A DNA stretch of 64,000 nt, from assembly GCF_018320785.1 (NCBI RefSeq), contig NC_054877.1, positions 10,621,030 to 10,685,029 of the forward strand, written 5' to 3'. Below, piece by piece: positions 13,491-24,900 of this stretch. Origin of the DNA: Cheilinus undulatus. Its lineage: Eukaryota; Chordata; Actinopteri; Labriformes; Labridae. The position numbers and the translations under genes are program-made. A model generated the notes under the pieces. It saw only the letters and a list, made by a program, of their open reading frames with translations. It was not told the origin of the DNA and searched no databases. How positions within the stretch are numbered: position 1 is the first letter of the stretch; each line of letters begins with the position of its first letter.

Positions 13491-13572
13491 TAAGGAAGAC
13501 CTCAGGCAGCTTGGAGTTGCCATTGAGGAGGCTGAGGAACTGGCGCAAGACCGACAGCATTAGCAGACTCTC
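13491..13572 (+). pseudogene. Possible LINE ORF C-terminal scrap
   Basis: Reads KEDLRQLGVAIEEAEELAQ then DRQH, resembling the conserved (V/K)xDLxxxxVxxxEAExLAQDRxxW tail of fish LINE polyproteins. It is only about 80 bp long, with no recognisable upstream RT. Confidence 0.5.
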
Positions 13573-14132
13573 ATTAGCAGGTTAACTTAGTTGACTCTAT
13601 GCACGATGATGGGAATGCTCACATCTCGCAGGAACATTTCACTTTCAAAAATTGCACCTTGTGTTATAAAACATTATGATTTTCACCATTCTATTATTTC
13701 CTTTACAATCCATGAATTCTTTTTTCTATGGTTAAATTCAGGTCAAAATCTTACACCATACGTTACTTATTTTCTTTCAAAATCAAAGCAGTTCTGTATC
13801 TAAACAGGATGTCCGTTACACCAAGTTCAAGACACTTAAAAAAAAAATAATGAAAAAAAAAAAAACAGTTTTAAATGCAAAATAGTGGCGTTCTAAAATG
13901 CAGCAAAAACAGAAGTAATTGCAATTAACTATAGAAATTCTGAGATTAATAGTGATTTAAAACAATTACTATTGCTATTTTTATGCAGATATTGAATAAT
14001 ATGGGTGGAATATAAAGCCTGTTTTTTATTGTTTGTGTATGACAAGTGTTTTGTTGTTTGCTTCTGTTGCTCTTACTTATTACTGGCAGTTAACGTGTAC
14101 AATGCTGAAATTAAAGACAAATTTCCCTAAGG
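13573..14132. other. AT-rich non-coding DNA, nothing recognised
   Basis: Contains poly-A runs near 13840-13865; no gene. Confidence 0.55.
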
Positions 14133-14579
14133 CAGGGGTGTCAAACTCAATTACAGCAGGGGCCAGATTCTGGATTCAGATCTAACCTGAGGGCCTTACA
14201 GGGTCACCTTTTTAACCAGAAATTGTCAACTTTGCTTTACTGGTAATAAAATATGAAAAAAACCTTAGCCCTGATAAATGATTTTGACATTTAACAAGTT
14301 TAAAAGATAAGTTTAAAGGCTCATAATCTGAGAAAAATAAATTTATTAGTTCGAAAAGGTCGAAACATGAAATTGAAATTGAAAAATAATGGTTTTTAAT
14401 GGCAAATATTTTAGAAAGAAGTCAAAATCCTGAGTTTAAAAGGTCAAAATAAGGAATAACTTGAGGAAATCTGCAGACCTCATACTGATGGACCAGATAT
14501 AACAGAAATATGAGATCATCTTGCGGGCCAGATTTAACTGTTCCACGGGTCTGATTTGGCCATGAGTTTGACACCTGTG
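14133..14579. mobile_element. 447-bp hAT-type MITE with perfect 8-bp target duplication
   Basis: Terminal inverted repeats are CAGGGGTGTCAAACTCA and (complement of the right end) CACAGGTGTCAAACTCA, two mismatches in 17. The 8-bp sequence CCCTAAGG occurs directly on each side (14125-14132 and 14580-14587), the hAT signature. There is no coding capacity. The interior includes GGGCCAGATT / GGGCCTTACAGGGTC sequence common in fish repeats of this kind. Confidence 0.9.
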
Positions 14580-14597
14580 CCCTAAGGGGGCAATGAA

Positions 14598-14965
14598 GCA
14601 TATCGTATTGTGTCGTATTGTCAGGTCATGTCAAATCATGTTGCACCGGATTGTGTTGTATTGTATCGAGTTGTATTGTATTGAATACTACTGTATCCTC
14701 TTATACCGTGCCTTATCATATCATATTGTATTGTATTACATCATATCCTATTGTTACTTTCTATGATATTGTACTGAATCCTATTATACAGTATTGCTTC
14801 CTTTCGTATCATATGATATGGTGTGCTACAGTACAGCATGATTCAGTGCATATACCTTAGCGTTTCATGTCCTGTCCTATCATATCATGTGGTATTGTAC
14901 CTTATGATCTTACTGTTGTATCCTGTTCATATTAAATTGTATTGTACCAACTCGTATTGGGATGT
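14598..14965. repeat. Degenerate pentanucleotide tract (TATTG / TATCA)n
   Basis: Runs of GTATTGTATTG, TATCATATCATATTG and CCTATTG-like pentamers fill about 370 bp, starting just after the hAT MITE. Unit sequence drifts strongly, so it is an old array. Confidence 0.75.
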
Positions 14966-16865
14966 ACATTATCCTTGGCATGATACTGGTACTGGCAGTT
15001 CTAAAAATTTCTGCTGATATAGTGGCCGTACATTTCAGCAGAATGTATGAATACATTTGTGCAGTTTTACAGCAGACTTTTTTCTTGATTATCCTCATTC
15101 CTTCAACTTTAAAGCTGTTCTAAGGACTGAACTTTTAGGTCTGAACTCCAACTGGTTTCAGTTTTCACATTAGAACAATTTGTGTTTTGTCTGTTTCAAG
15201 CAATATGTCAGGATGGTCTCAGAGTTTCAGAAGCACCTCAGCCATGCCTCTTATTGCAGTTTCATAAATTCAAACTTGACCATCTCCTCCTGTCTTTTTC
15301 TCACTTTCCACACCCCTCCCTCTCGGACCCTTTTCTCAGTTTCTCTCTTTCCTCCTTCCCAGTCAAGGTTTTATCATTCCTGTGAGCTCTGGCAGATCCC
15401 TTAAGCTTCCCCAAACCGATGTCAGCAAATGTTTAACATCTCTGACTCAAAAGATTAGTTCCAATATCAGTGATAAATAAATGACTGTCAAACTGCATCC
15501 TGTTGATGATGTCGTCTTTGCTTGTGAAATAACAGATCAGTTCAAATACAGTAGAGGCTTGGTGTTTTTTTACAATAAAGAAGGATTTGGAAGCATTGGC
15601 ATGTTGGATACTGGCAAAAGTCCAATGTCATGCATCCTTAATATCCAATCATATTGTACCATATAGTATCCTATCAAGTATCACACAAAGGTCATATTCT
15701 TTTATTTTAGAGGTAGCATCATTTAAATGGCATAATTCTTAAAGACTTAAAAAGAGAAAAAAAGGCTAAATTAAAATGCAAAGAAATTGACTGGCAGCCA
15801 GTTGAAACAAAGCTTAGTTTTAACTCAGGTCCCGCCTCTGTTAAAGTAAAAAGCCAATCATAGTTTAGGATTTTAGGGTGGCATCAGAGCTAATTAACCA
15901 GGTTTTAACAGGAGCTATAACACCGCTTATGGACACAAGCCTGGATAGTAGATGAGGAGGAACATAATAAAAGAGGAGAAAAGATCCATGAGGGCCACTA
16001 AGCTGAAATAATAGCATGTTTGTTGTAACGTCCAGAACAAATAGATGACTTTGGTTTAGAGGAGAAAAAACTGCCACTGGGGATCAAATTAAAATGCTGA
16101 ATGTATTAATAATGTTGGTCAGTGGTTTGTTCTTGGAGTTTTTCCTTCCATGATGTTTGCCACATTCATCCCTCATAAACTTTCCATGTGTTACAACCTT
16201 TCCTGAGCGACAGCCAGAGAGAGAAGCAGGATCTGGAGCTGGAACAGTCAGCGTCATGAAGGAGTTATAGCTGCAGATTCAGACAGTAAGTTCTTCTTTT
16301 AAAAGCCTCACACAGCTATATCCATCCCTTACCATTACAGCTTTTCTGCTCTCCAGCTCCCAGCGTGCCCATGTATGGCTGCACCGAACCTTTTTAGACT
16401 CATAAAACTGTCAAGAAAACATATAATGTTACCTTAGTGTCTTTCTATTACTTTGCTGTTTTTTCACTGCGTCTCTTTTCCGCTATGATCAAACATTTTT
16501 GTATATCTTGGAGCTACACTGACTTTTTTAAGGAAAAGAGAGAAAATCAGATGTGAAGTTTTCAGAAGAGAAATCTTAAACAGCTACTGATGATTTAAGG
16601 CTGTGTCGAGTCGGCTTGGATCCCCCTCCAGGTGGCACTGTTCTTCCAGAAAAACCCGCTCTGTTTACGGAGAAGCTAACAAACTATTTCTCATATGAAC
16701 CTTTCAAACAGCTTCAACAGACACAGCTGAGTCATATCAGCTTTAAATGAGGGCAGTCTACCTTAAGTCTCAACACTTCACTTTCACACCAGCCACAGAC
16801 TCAACAACTACAGAGAGATCATCAGAAACATGGTTTTAACTCAGTTTTTGCTGTAAATAAAAAAA
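14966..16865. other. Non-coding DNA, nothing recognised
   Basis: No supported gene or repeat boundary; pyrimidine-rich stretch around 15280-15360. Confidence 0.5.
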
Positions 16866-18270
16866 TGTATTCATTGGATGTTTTACCCTTTTGCTGATTT
16901 TAGAAATCAATCACGGTCAATATAATTTCACTTTTGACAAAAAAATAAAAAAATAAAAAAATAAAAAAAAATCAGAAAATCTCTTTCATGTCAAAGTGAA
17001 AACAGATTTCTACAAACTAAAGTCAATTAAATAAAAATATGTAATGCGTGACTGCATCGATATTCACCACCTTTTAAGTGAAAGACCTAATTCAACGGAG
17101 GTCCAGCCAACTGGCACTAGTAGTCTCACAATTAGTGAAATGGGGATCAGTTGAGTGCTGTGAATGTATCTTAAGACGCCTGTGTCTGAGGGTCAAGTCA
17201 CTGATTAATCAGTATACCTGGCTACCATTACACCATGAAAACAAAAGAACACTCCAAGCAACTCAGAGAAAAAGTTATTGAAAAGTGTAAGTCAGGGGAT
17301 GGATACAAAAAAAAAATCTAAGGCAGTGAACATTCTCCGGAGCTCAGTTAAATCTATCATTAGGAAATGGAAGGAATATGGCACATGTGTAAACCTGCCT
17401 AGATCAGGCCATCCTCACAAACTGAGTGAGCGTGCAAGAAGGAGACTAGCGAGAGAGACCACCAAGCCACCTATGACTACACTGAAGGAGTAACAAGCTT
17501 CAGCAGCTAAGATGGGAGAGATTCTGCATACAACAACTTATTTTCACCAGTCAAAGCTTTAAGGGAGAGTGGCCAAGAGAAAGCCACTGTTAAAGAGAAC
17601 TCAGATTAAATCTGGACAAGAGATTGCCAAAAGGCAAGTGGGAGACTGTGGTCAAGTGGAAGAAAAATGCTTTGGTCTGACTAAAATGGTGATTTTTTTG
17701 GCCATCAGACAAGAGGCCGTGTTTGATTCACCAAACACTACATATCCCCACAAACGCATCACCCCCACTGTGAAGCATAGTGGTGGCAGCATCATACTGT
17801 GGGGATGTTTCTTGGTAGCCAGGGAGGCTTGTAAAGGCAGAGGGTAAAATAACTGTGGCACGATACAGGAATATCTGCAAGAGAACTACAGCTTGGGAGA
17901 AGATTTATTTTTCAGAAAGACAATAACCCGAAGCATACAGCGAAAGCTACAGAGAAATGGTTAAAGACAACAAGGTTAATGTACTGGAGTGAAAGCCCAG
18001 ACCTCGATCCAATAGCGATTTTGTGGCTGGGCTTGAAAATGGCTGTTCACGCCCAATTCCCATGTAACCTGACAGAGCTTGAGCAGTTTTCAAAGAAGAA
18101 AGGATTAAAATAGCAGTGACAAGCCTGACTGAGACCTATCCACACTGTCAGTGCTATAATTGCAGCCAAAGGTGACTTCTAAATACTGACTTGTATATTC
18201 ATGCAGTCACTTATTTTACATTACATATTTTTTTATATTGACATTACTTTGTACTTTGTAGAAAGCATTA
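16866..18270 (+). pseudogene. Decayed Tc1-like transposon (family A, copy 1)
   Basis: The plus strand follows the fish Tc1 transposase gene: an N-terminal piece (17228-17400; KNILRSSVKSIIRKWKEYGT-type helix-turn-helix), LPRSGHPHKLSERARRRLA, KPPMTTLKE, then a catalytic-domain piece (17640-17850; [15 protein letters not shown]). Frameshifts and stops interrupt it. It shares long stretches with the copy at 49589-51484. The outer TIRs are mostly eroded. Confidence 0.88.
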
Positions 18271-18861
18271 TTTTTAGACTTTATATGCTCATTTATCACT
18301 TCACGGAAGTACTTTGCATAACTCTGGTATAAAAGGATGAAATCAAAAACATTCGCTATTACTTGGTGACACAGGATCCTTTATCCCTGATCTATTACTC
18401 TGAATTTTCTAAGAGTTAAGCATAAAATTGTTTCCTTCCATCAGGATGAAAAAAATGTCTGCTGAAGTACTTATTAAGGAAAAAGAAACATTTCCATCTC
18501 ATGAAACAAAGAAGACTAATTTATGTATTAAAGTGAGATTGTGGCGCAATCATAATCTGGCACATTAAACTATTGAGTTTCCAGTCTTAAGCCTTTTTCC
18601 CCCAGTCCTATTATTCTGGATTTCCCTTGTATGAGACTTAATTTTAGGTTCTGGAAGAAAAAACACACCAAACCCAGGCTCTTTCTTGTATAATTTATAT
18701 TGGAAAAAGTTCAAAACATTAGTTTCCCTTTATAAAACCATTACAGTTACCTGTGGTCACAATTACAACAGTGTCCTGGTGATCAAATCCCCCTGTCAAT
18801 TATGCAGCAATGCATCTTAATATCAAGTGAATGATGGATTTCGAAAGTTGCTGCCCAGAGC
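18271..18861. other. nfatc4 3' flank, probably 3' UTR
   Basis: Lies directly after the nfatc4 stop on the minus strand and before the Tc1 copy. I see no canonical AATAAA on the minus strand here, so the cleavage site is unknown. Confidence 0.5.
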
Positions 18862-18932
18862 TCAGTTTGGCTGGTTGTCCATCCGTGAGCCTGACTGGTA
18901 TGACTGGATGTCCTCGCCGATGAACTCCGACA
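18862..18932 (-). CDS. nfatc4: nfatc4 exon 13 (stop codon)
   Basis: A 71-nt terminal coding exon. The acceptor is CTCCCTCCACAG|TGTCGG, a strong polypyrimidine site. Joined to the G of exon 12 it reads [20 protein letters not shown], then QPN and TGA (18862-18864). [14 protein letters not shown] aligns with ITLEEVSEIIGRDL, the conserved C-terminal tail of NFATc4, which is strong support for this short exon. Confidence 0.93.
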
Positions 18933-21900
18933 CTGTGGAGGGAGGAGAGAAAATCACAGCCCTGGTCATCACTTCATCCATTATCCTCTGCAAATACTCA
19001 TCATCACTGGTACAGTGAGTATAAACACAGCTGGAATAAAAGGTATTTAATAGGAGAGCTGATTGTTTCTACAATGCATTGTGACGTGTACATGGATGAT
19101 TCTGCATGACAGAACAGAAGTGGCAGAACACAATCTATTAACATGTACCAATGTTGCTTGTAGATTTTCCAGCTGTGGCCTGGCCTAGTTGTGGTATATC
19201 ATATATTTATGATGGTTAACAATAGACAGAGACATTTATGTTCACAATTTGTAGTTTATCATTCTCTGTCTGCTTGTCTTTATCGATAAAAGAGTAGCCA
19301 TGAACAGTTATATAGAAAACTGAGGATTGAACCAACTTGTATGGTGGTTATTCGTGGTGATTAAAATTGACAGGAAACCTACAATCCATTCCAATTTAAT
19401 CCAATCCAATCCAACCCAACCCAATCCAGTCAAGTCCAATCCAATCCAATTCAATCCAATCCAATCCAGTCCAATCCAACCCAACCCAACCCAACCCAAC
19501 CCAATCCTAACCAAGCCAGTCCAGTCAAGTCCAATCTAATCCATTTCAATCCAATCCAATCCAGTCCAATCCAACCCCATCCTAACCAAGCCAGTCCAGT
19601 CCAATCCAATCCAATCCAACCCAACCTAACCCAATCCAATCCAGTCCAATCCAACCCAGCCCAGTCAAGTCCAATCCAATTCAATCCAACCCAACACAAT
19701 CCAGTCAAGTCCAATCCAATCCATTCCAATCCAATCAAATCAAATCCAGTCCAGTTCAATCCAATCCAATCCAAACCAATCCAATCCAATCTAATCCCAT
19801 CCAGTACAACCCAACCCAATCCAATCAAGGACTAATAATCCAATTCAACCCAATCCAGTCCTATCCAATCCAATTAAACTGAATCAAATCAAGTCAAGTC
19901 AAATCGAATCGAATTGAATCGAATCAAATCGAATCTAACTTTAATCTAATCTAATCTAATAAGTAAAATCCAATCAAGTCAAATGGAATGAAAACCCAAA
20001 TCAAACTCAGTACAATTGAATTGAGTCATGTCAACCTTAGACCAGTGAAGATGAACAGTCCTTTTCACCCTTTAATTTGACAGGACAACTGAAGCGAAAC
20101 AGGAAAAATGGTGCAGAGTGGGGGAAGACACAAACCAAATAGTGCCAGGATCCCATAATTAGTGCGCAGAGGACTCTAGCCTCTGAACGTGGATGCCTGC
20201 GCTATCAACTGAGCAAAACTGGCTGCTGATTAGACTTAAAAAGCAACATTTCAAGCAACACATCAAAGAAACTGGACACTACATCCACTGAAGCGAGAAA
20301 CCACAAGGCAAAACTGCAGTAATAATACTGAACTTTGGCCATCATGCATGTTTTTAATACTTGCCCGTACAATATGTAGAATTTTTACACTGAAATATCT
20401 ATACTAATTAAAACAAACATACCCAGAGGATTGTTCATTGTAATATTTTTAACAACCTGTAGCAGGATATGTCTTGCCATGGCACTGACCATAACAGAGC
20501 GGGTAAAAGGCAAGGAATGTTGTGGGAACTGCTACTGGACACTGCTGTTCTGTTGCTGTATCTTATTCATGTTTTGTGCTGCTTACTCAAAATAGAACAC
20601 AATTATTCTCTGAAATCAGTTAAGAAGAGTTCAATCACCCAAGCTCACCCCCATAATGTGTAACTCCAACCCCCTACTCCCTGTAGTGGTGCAGCCCTAG
20701 CAGGCATGTCCAGGTCGAGTCAGGACTAGTCAGGTTGATTAACAACCAGTAATTTATAAGCAGATATGAACAGTATTAATGTAAAATATCTATCCTTACC
20801 TTCCTCAAACGTAATGTGGTGCATAGATGTGGAGCTGGTGAACTCCAGGGGACACTCCTGGATCTTGGCGTCCCTCTCTACCCCATGTCCCGTCCCCTGC
20901 ACCCTCCCCTGGGGGTCCCAGCCTTCGTATTGGGAGTAGGGCACCGGGCAGATGTCCTGGTAAGGACTGAGGTTGGAGGGCGGGGAGGGACACACCTCCT
21001 GAGGATAAGAGGAGTACGGTGGGTAAGGGGAGGTCGTCAGGGGAGGCAGGGGGGAGGTGGAGATGGGACTGCCGGTGGGAAATGGGCTGAGAGAAGAGGA
21101 GTGGGAGGGAGAGGGTGAGGAGGACAGATAGGGTGAGTCCAGCCACGGTGAAGGGGAGGGGGAAGGTGGCTGTGGGCCACGGGGGTACAGGGGAGGAAGG
21201 AGCTCAGTGAAGCCAAGCTCCAAGTTCTCAAAGCTGGGGTGACGCTCGGAGAGAGGCGCCCTGGACCCTCCAGGATCCTCCAGAGCAGAGTCAGGTTTGG
21301 AGCAGTAGTCGTCATGGTAACCCATTGACGGACAAGGAGGCGAGTAGGTGGAGGGGTAAGGAGGCAGGTGGAAGCCCAGGCCTCGATCATCAGTTATGGG
21401 GTCGCCTCTCATGTGGAAGCCCCGGTCCATCCTGGGTTGACTCCCGAGTGGACACACAGAACCCGCATCCAGAGGGAGAGCAGAGGGTCGAGACAGCAGA
21501 GGGTCCTCCTCTTTGAACATAACTGTCAGGAAGAGGGGGAAAAAGCAATGAACGAGGGAGAATGATTATTATATTATTTTTATTTCATATCCTCCAGAAT
21601 AAGACTTCAAAGTTGCTTGAAAATATCAGATTCTGCCTATTTTTAGTAGTTTATACTCTTTCAGACATTAGATTTATTTTATTTAACACTGTTAGATTAA
21701 ATAAAGGTAATTTTCCCCCTAAATTTCCCTCCCAGGGTTAACTAGCGTACTTCTGAATCTGATGGTAGTTGACATAATGTAAGTGAATAAAAACGATGTT
21801 TTGTGGGCTGTGGTTTGGCTCAGTTAGTGGAGCAGGCGCCCACATACTGAGGCTATAGTCCTCAATGCACTGGTCTCAGAATCACATTTCTTGTCCCTCT

Positions 21901-24900
21901 TTTTTGGTCCTCTCAGCTAAAGGCAAAAGGCCCCCAGTTAATCTGAAAAATCATGTTTTATTTTGAAAACATGTTGTTTTTGAAAACAACAGACCGGTTG
22001 TTCTGATCTGCGCTGGTCTAGCCTCAGGATCCACTCCCTCTTTTATGAGGGCACTTCATGACCAATTTTGAATTTTTTTTCTAAATTTATGAGATGAAGA
22101 ATAAAGCAGTTTGGCCCTGTGGAGTAACATAACAAAGAGTTCTTGATGGCATTACACCTTATATTTGATTTACACCAGGCCAGTGGTTTTCAACTTCGTC
22201 CAGGGTCCGCCAAAGAAAACCAAAATCTCAAGGCACACCATGTTCATATCCATGATAAATAGCCTTCTTCTTATGTGTTATCGTTTTTTAGTATGGATAG
22301 TGTTGTAGTACTCACGATCGGTCTTGGTAACAAAACAGGTCTCAAGTCCATGTTTTGAATGTCTTGGTGTTGTCTCAAGCATTTTTACTATGTCAGACTG
22401 GTCAGACTCGGGATTTCCCATGAAGACTGGTTAAGACCACCACTGATGTGCTTTTCTTTAATATCATTAACGCGATCATAAGAAGTCTGTGCCAAAACCA
22501 CAAATAGCTTCTTCTTAATCATGGTGTTGAGCTCAGGTTTTTGAGTATTCTGTTCCTAAGTTTTGTTCAGGCTGGGCATACAATGCCATTTTCAATCAGA
22601 CTGTTACTGACTAATTCATGTTGTAATTTGACTAAAACAGCTGCTGTCAGGTCACTGATTGTTATGCCCTCTTGGAAATCTATTCAAGGTGCTTATGTGT
22701 CAGACGTCTGCAAAAACTCAAACCTTAACAAACCAATCCATCTTATTTCTAGTCATAAATATCTCTTAACACTTATTTCACTCCTCATTTATCTGACACA
22801 TCTGAATAAACATCTAATTTCCCAATATCTTAAACAATTCCAGACTTGTCAGTGGCTTTTTAATACATACAAGGATTTATTTTTGACAGGAAGTTAGCTG
22901 AACAAATATGCAAAGATTTGAGATTTTTGCATTGTGGTGTTTTGAAAACAGATTTACAGAAACCTTGTTTTTGCTGTAAATTTACTAAAAAGCAAACTAA
23001 AATTAAAAAGAGAGTGTTCTTTTATTGTCCGATCTTGTGATGATGTTGTTTAAATTGATTTTTATGGTCTTGGTCTTATCTCGGCCCTGGCTTGTCTCTG
23101 TCTGAGTTAACTCTTTCTCTACCCCCAAAGGTCTTGGTCTTGGTGCACTCTGGTCTTGGGCATGTCTTGGTCTGGGGTAGTGTGGTCTTGCCTAGAACAT
23201 TAAATACGAATGCTCGATGTTGGAATTTTGCTTATATCTGACGTGTAAATATTTACAAATTAATTCTAGTCTTATTGATATGGATATTTAATTGTAGTTC
23301 AGGTATAAAACGTAAGTCCTTTGGCATAAGTTTAAGATCAGGTCTGCTGGCTTAGCCTAAAACTCCACAAACTTATTTGAACATACAGCGGATATATGCT
23401 GCTGATATAAGCTAATATACACAGCCGATACACTGGTTGTAAATATCAGCAAAAATTGAGGTTTATCTTCAGTATAATCGAAACGATCATGGTACAAAAA
23501 AAATTCACCCCTGTACAATGAGAGGACATGAAGACATTAGCTAATGAGACATGTTTGTTTTTTTCGAACCAGGCTGTAAACCAGTTTATTTCTGGTGTAA
23601 AAAACGGCTGGTTTACAGGTGTCCAGACGGGACTTCCGGTATTCCTAAAGCCAGACTCAAGGGGAACACTCGCGGTATTGCAATTTTTGGACTTCCACAT
23701 TGGCTAAATTTTTCAGGACGCTAACATTGAAAGCTAACTTAAGTGTCGTAATGTTAGTCATTCTTTAACATTCTCTTTACTTCTGACAAATATCTTTGTA
23801 CTACTGAATAGTTAAAATATTAGTTTTACCTACAACAGAAGGATCTTCATGAAAAAAAATCCTATTTAAAGTAAAAAGTAATAAGAACTTTACAAAAAAT
23901 GGGTCACTTTCAGTAGAAAACAAGAATATCTACCTTGAAATGAATGATTAAAATATGAACGCTGCATTGTGGCTTGTCCACATGGAGTTGCCGTAGTCAA
24001 CAATGCTTGTGGCATCATTGGAAAGTGCAGGATGAAGGCGCAGGCCCATGGACACATCTGGTACCTACACCGGAGGCTGCCGCTTGTCTTATAGGGAACA
24101 CGCCACTTGAAACTTACCAATTCTCAACATTCATATGAATTTACCCGAGCAACTCTGTAAAACTTGGGAACAATAACATTTAAATGCTTAACACATTTGG
24201 GCTTAAGGTTGTAGCTCTTACACTGTGTTTTCAATATATTTCATTTTTGTGTCCATTTTTCTAGCTGGTTCAACAATTATTAAGTTACATTTTCACTTTT
24301 AATGATTTTATACCACAAAATCATTCATTCTATTTTATTAGCTTTAAGACTGTTTTTTATTATTATTTTCTGTTTTAAGGAACGACCCTTAAAGTGAGAG
24401 ATGAGACAGACAGTAACACTAAAAGCCAATTATTTATACAAAAACCGCAAAAGTCTAAAATGAAAGGTTGACACTCACTTGGGAGATACTTGAAGCAGTG
24501 TGTGCTGCTCCTCTTCCTCTTCCCATTGGAGACGTAAAGACTAACAGACACAGGTCGACTGACAGACAGGTCGCTGTAGGCGGGGACCCTCACACACAAC
24601 AGACACTACAAGGAAAGAAGAGACTTTGAATACTAAAAACAGAGAATCATTACATGCTTTCACAGTTATGAAATATTAATTCTGAGGCTTTCCAGAATGT
24701 TTTTTTTTTTTTTGTTGGTTTTTTTACCTCATTGCTGTTGTCTCGGTCAACATGAGCCTCCTCTTCCCACTGCAGTTTACCATCTAATGGATAAAACACA
24801 ACATCAATTTAAGTTTTTGGGACATATTATTAAAACGTAGTCAGTTTAATGAGACTTTTTTCAGTTTTTACTGCATCACTGTTAAAATGTCACATTAAAA

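Noticed and set aside
13140..13493. 117-codon plus-strand frame with a Phe-rich hydrophobic start
   Set aside because: The hydrophobic start comes from a poly-T run; there is no signal peptide context or homology.
19451..19828. 125-codon minus-strand frame of repeating Leu-Asp-Trp-Ile-Gly
   Set aside because: It is a direct translation of the CCAAT pentanucleotide array, which lacks stop codons.
20805..21390. Overlapping 100-117-codon frames on both strands over exon 12
   Set aside because: Shadows of the GC-rich nfatc4 exon 12 in other frames.
22541..22897. 118-codon plus-strand frame in nfatc4 intron 11
   Set aside because: AT-rich, no domain; it lies in a probable decayed repeat.
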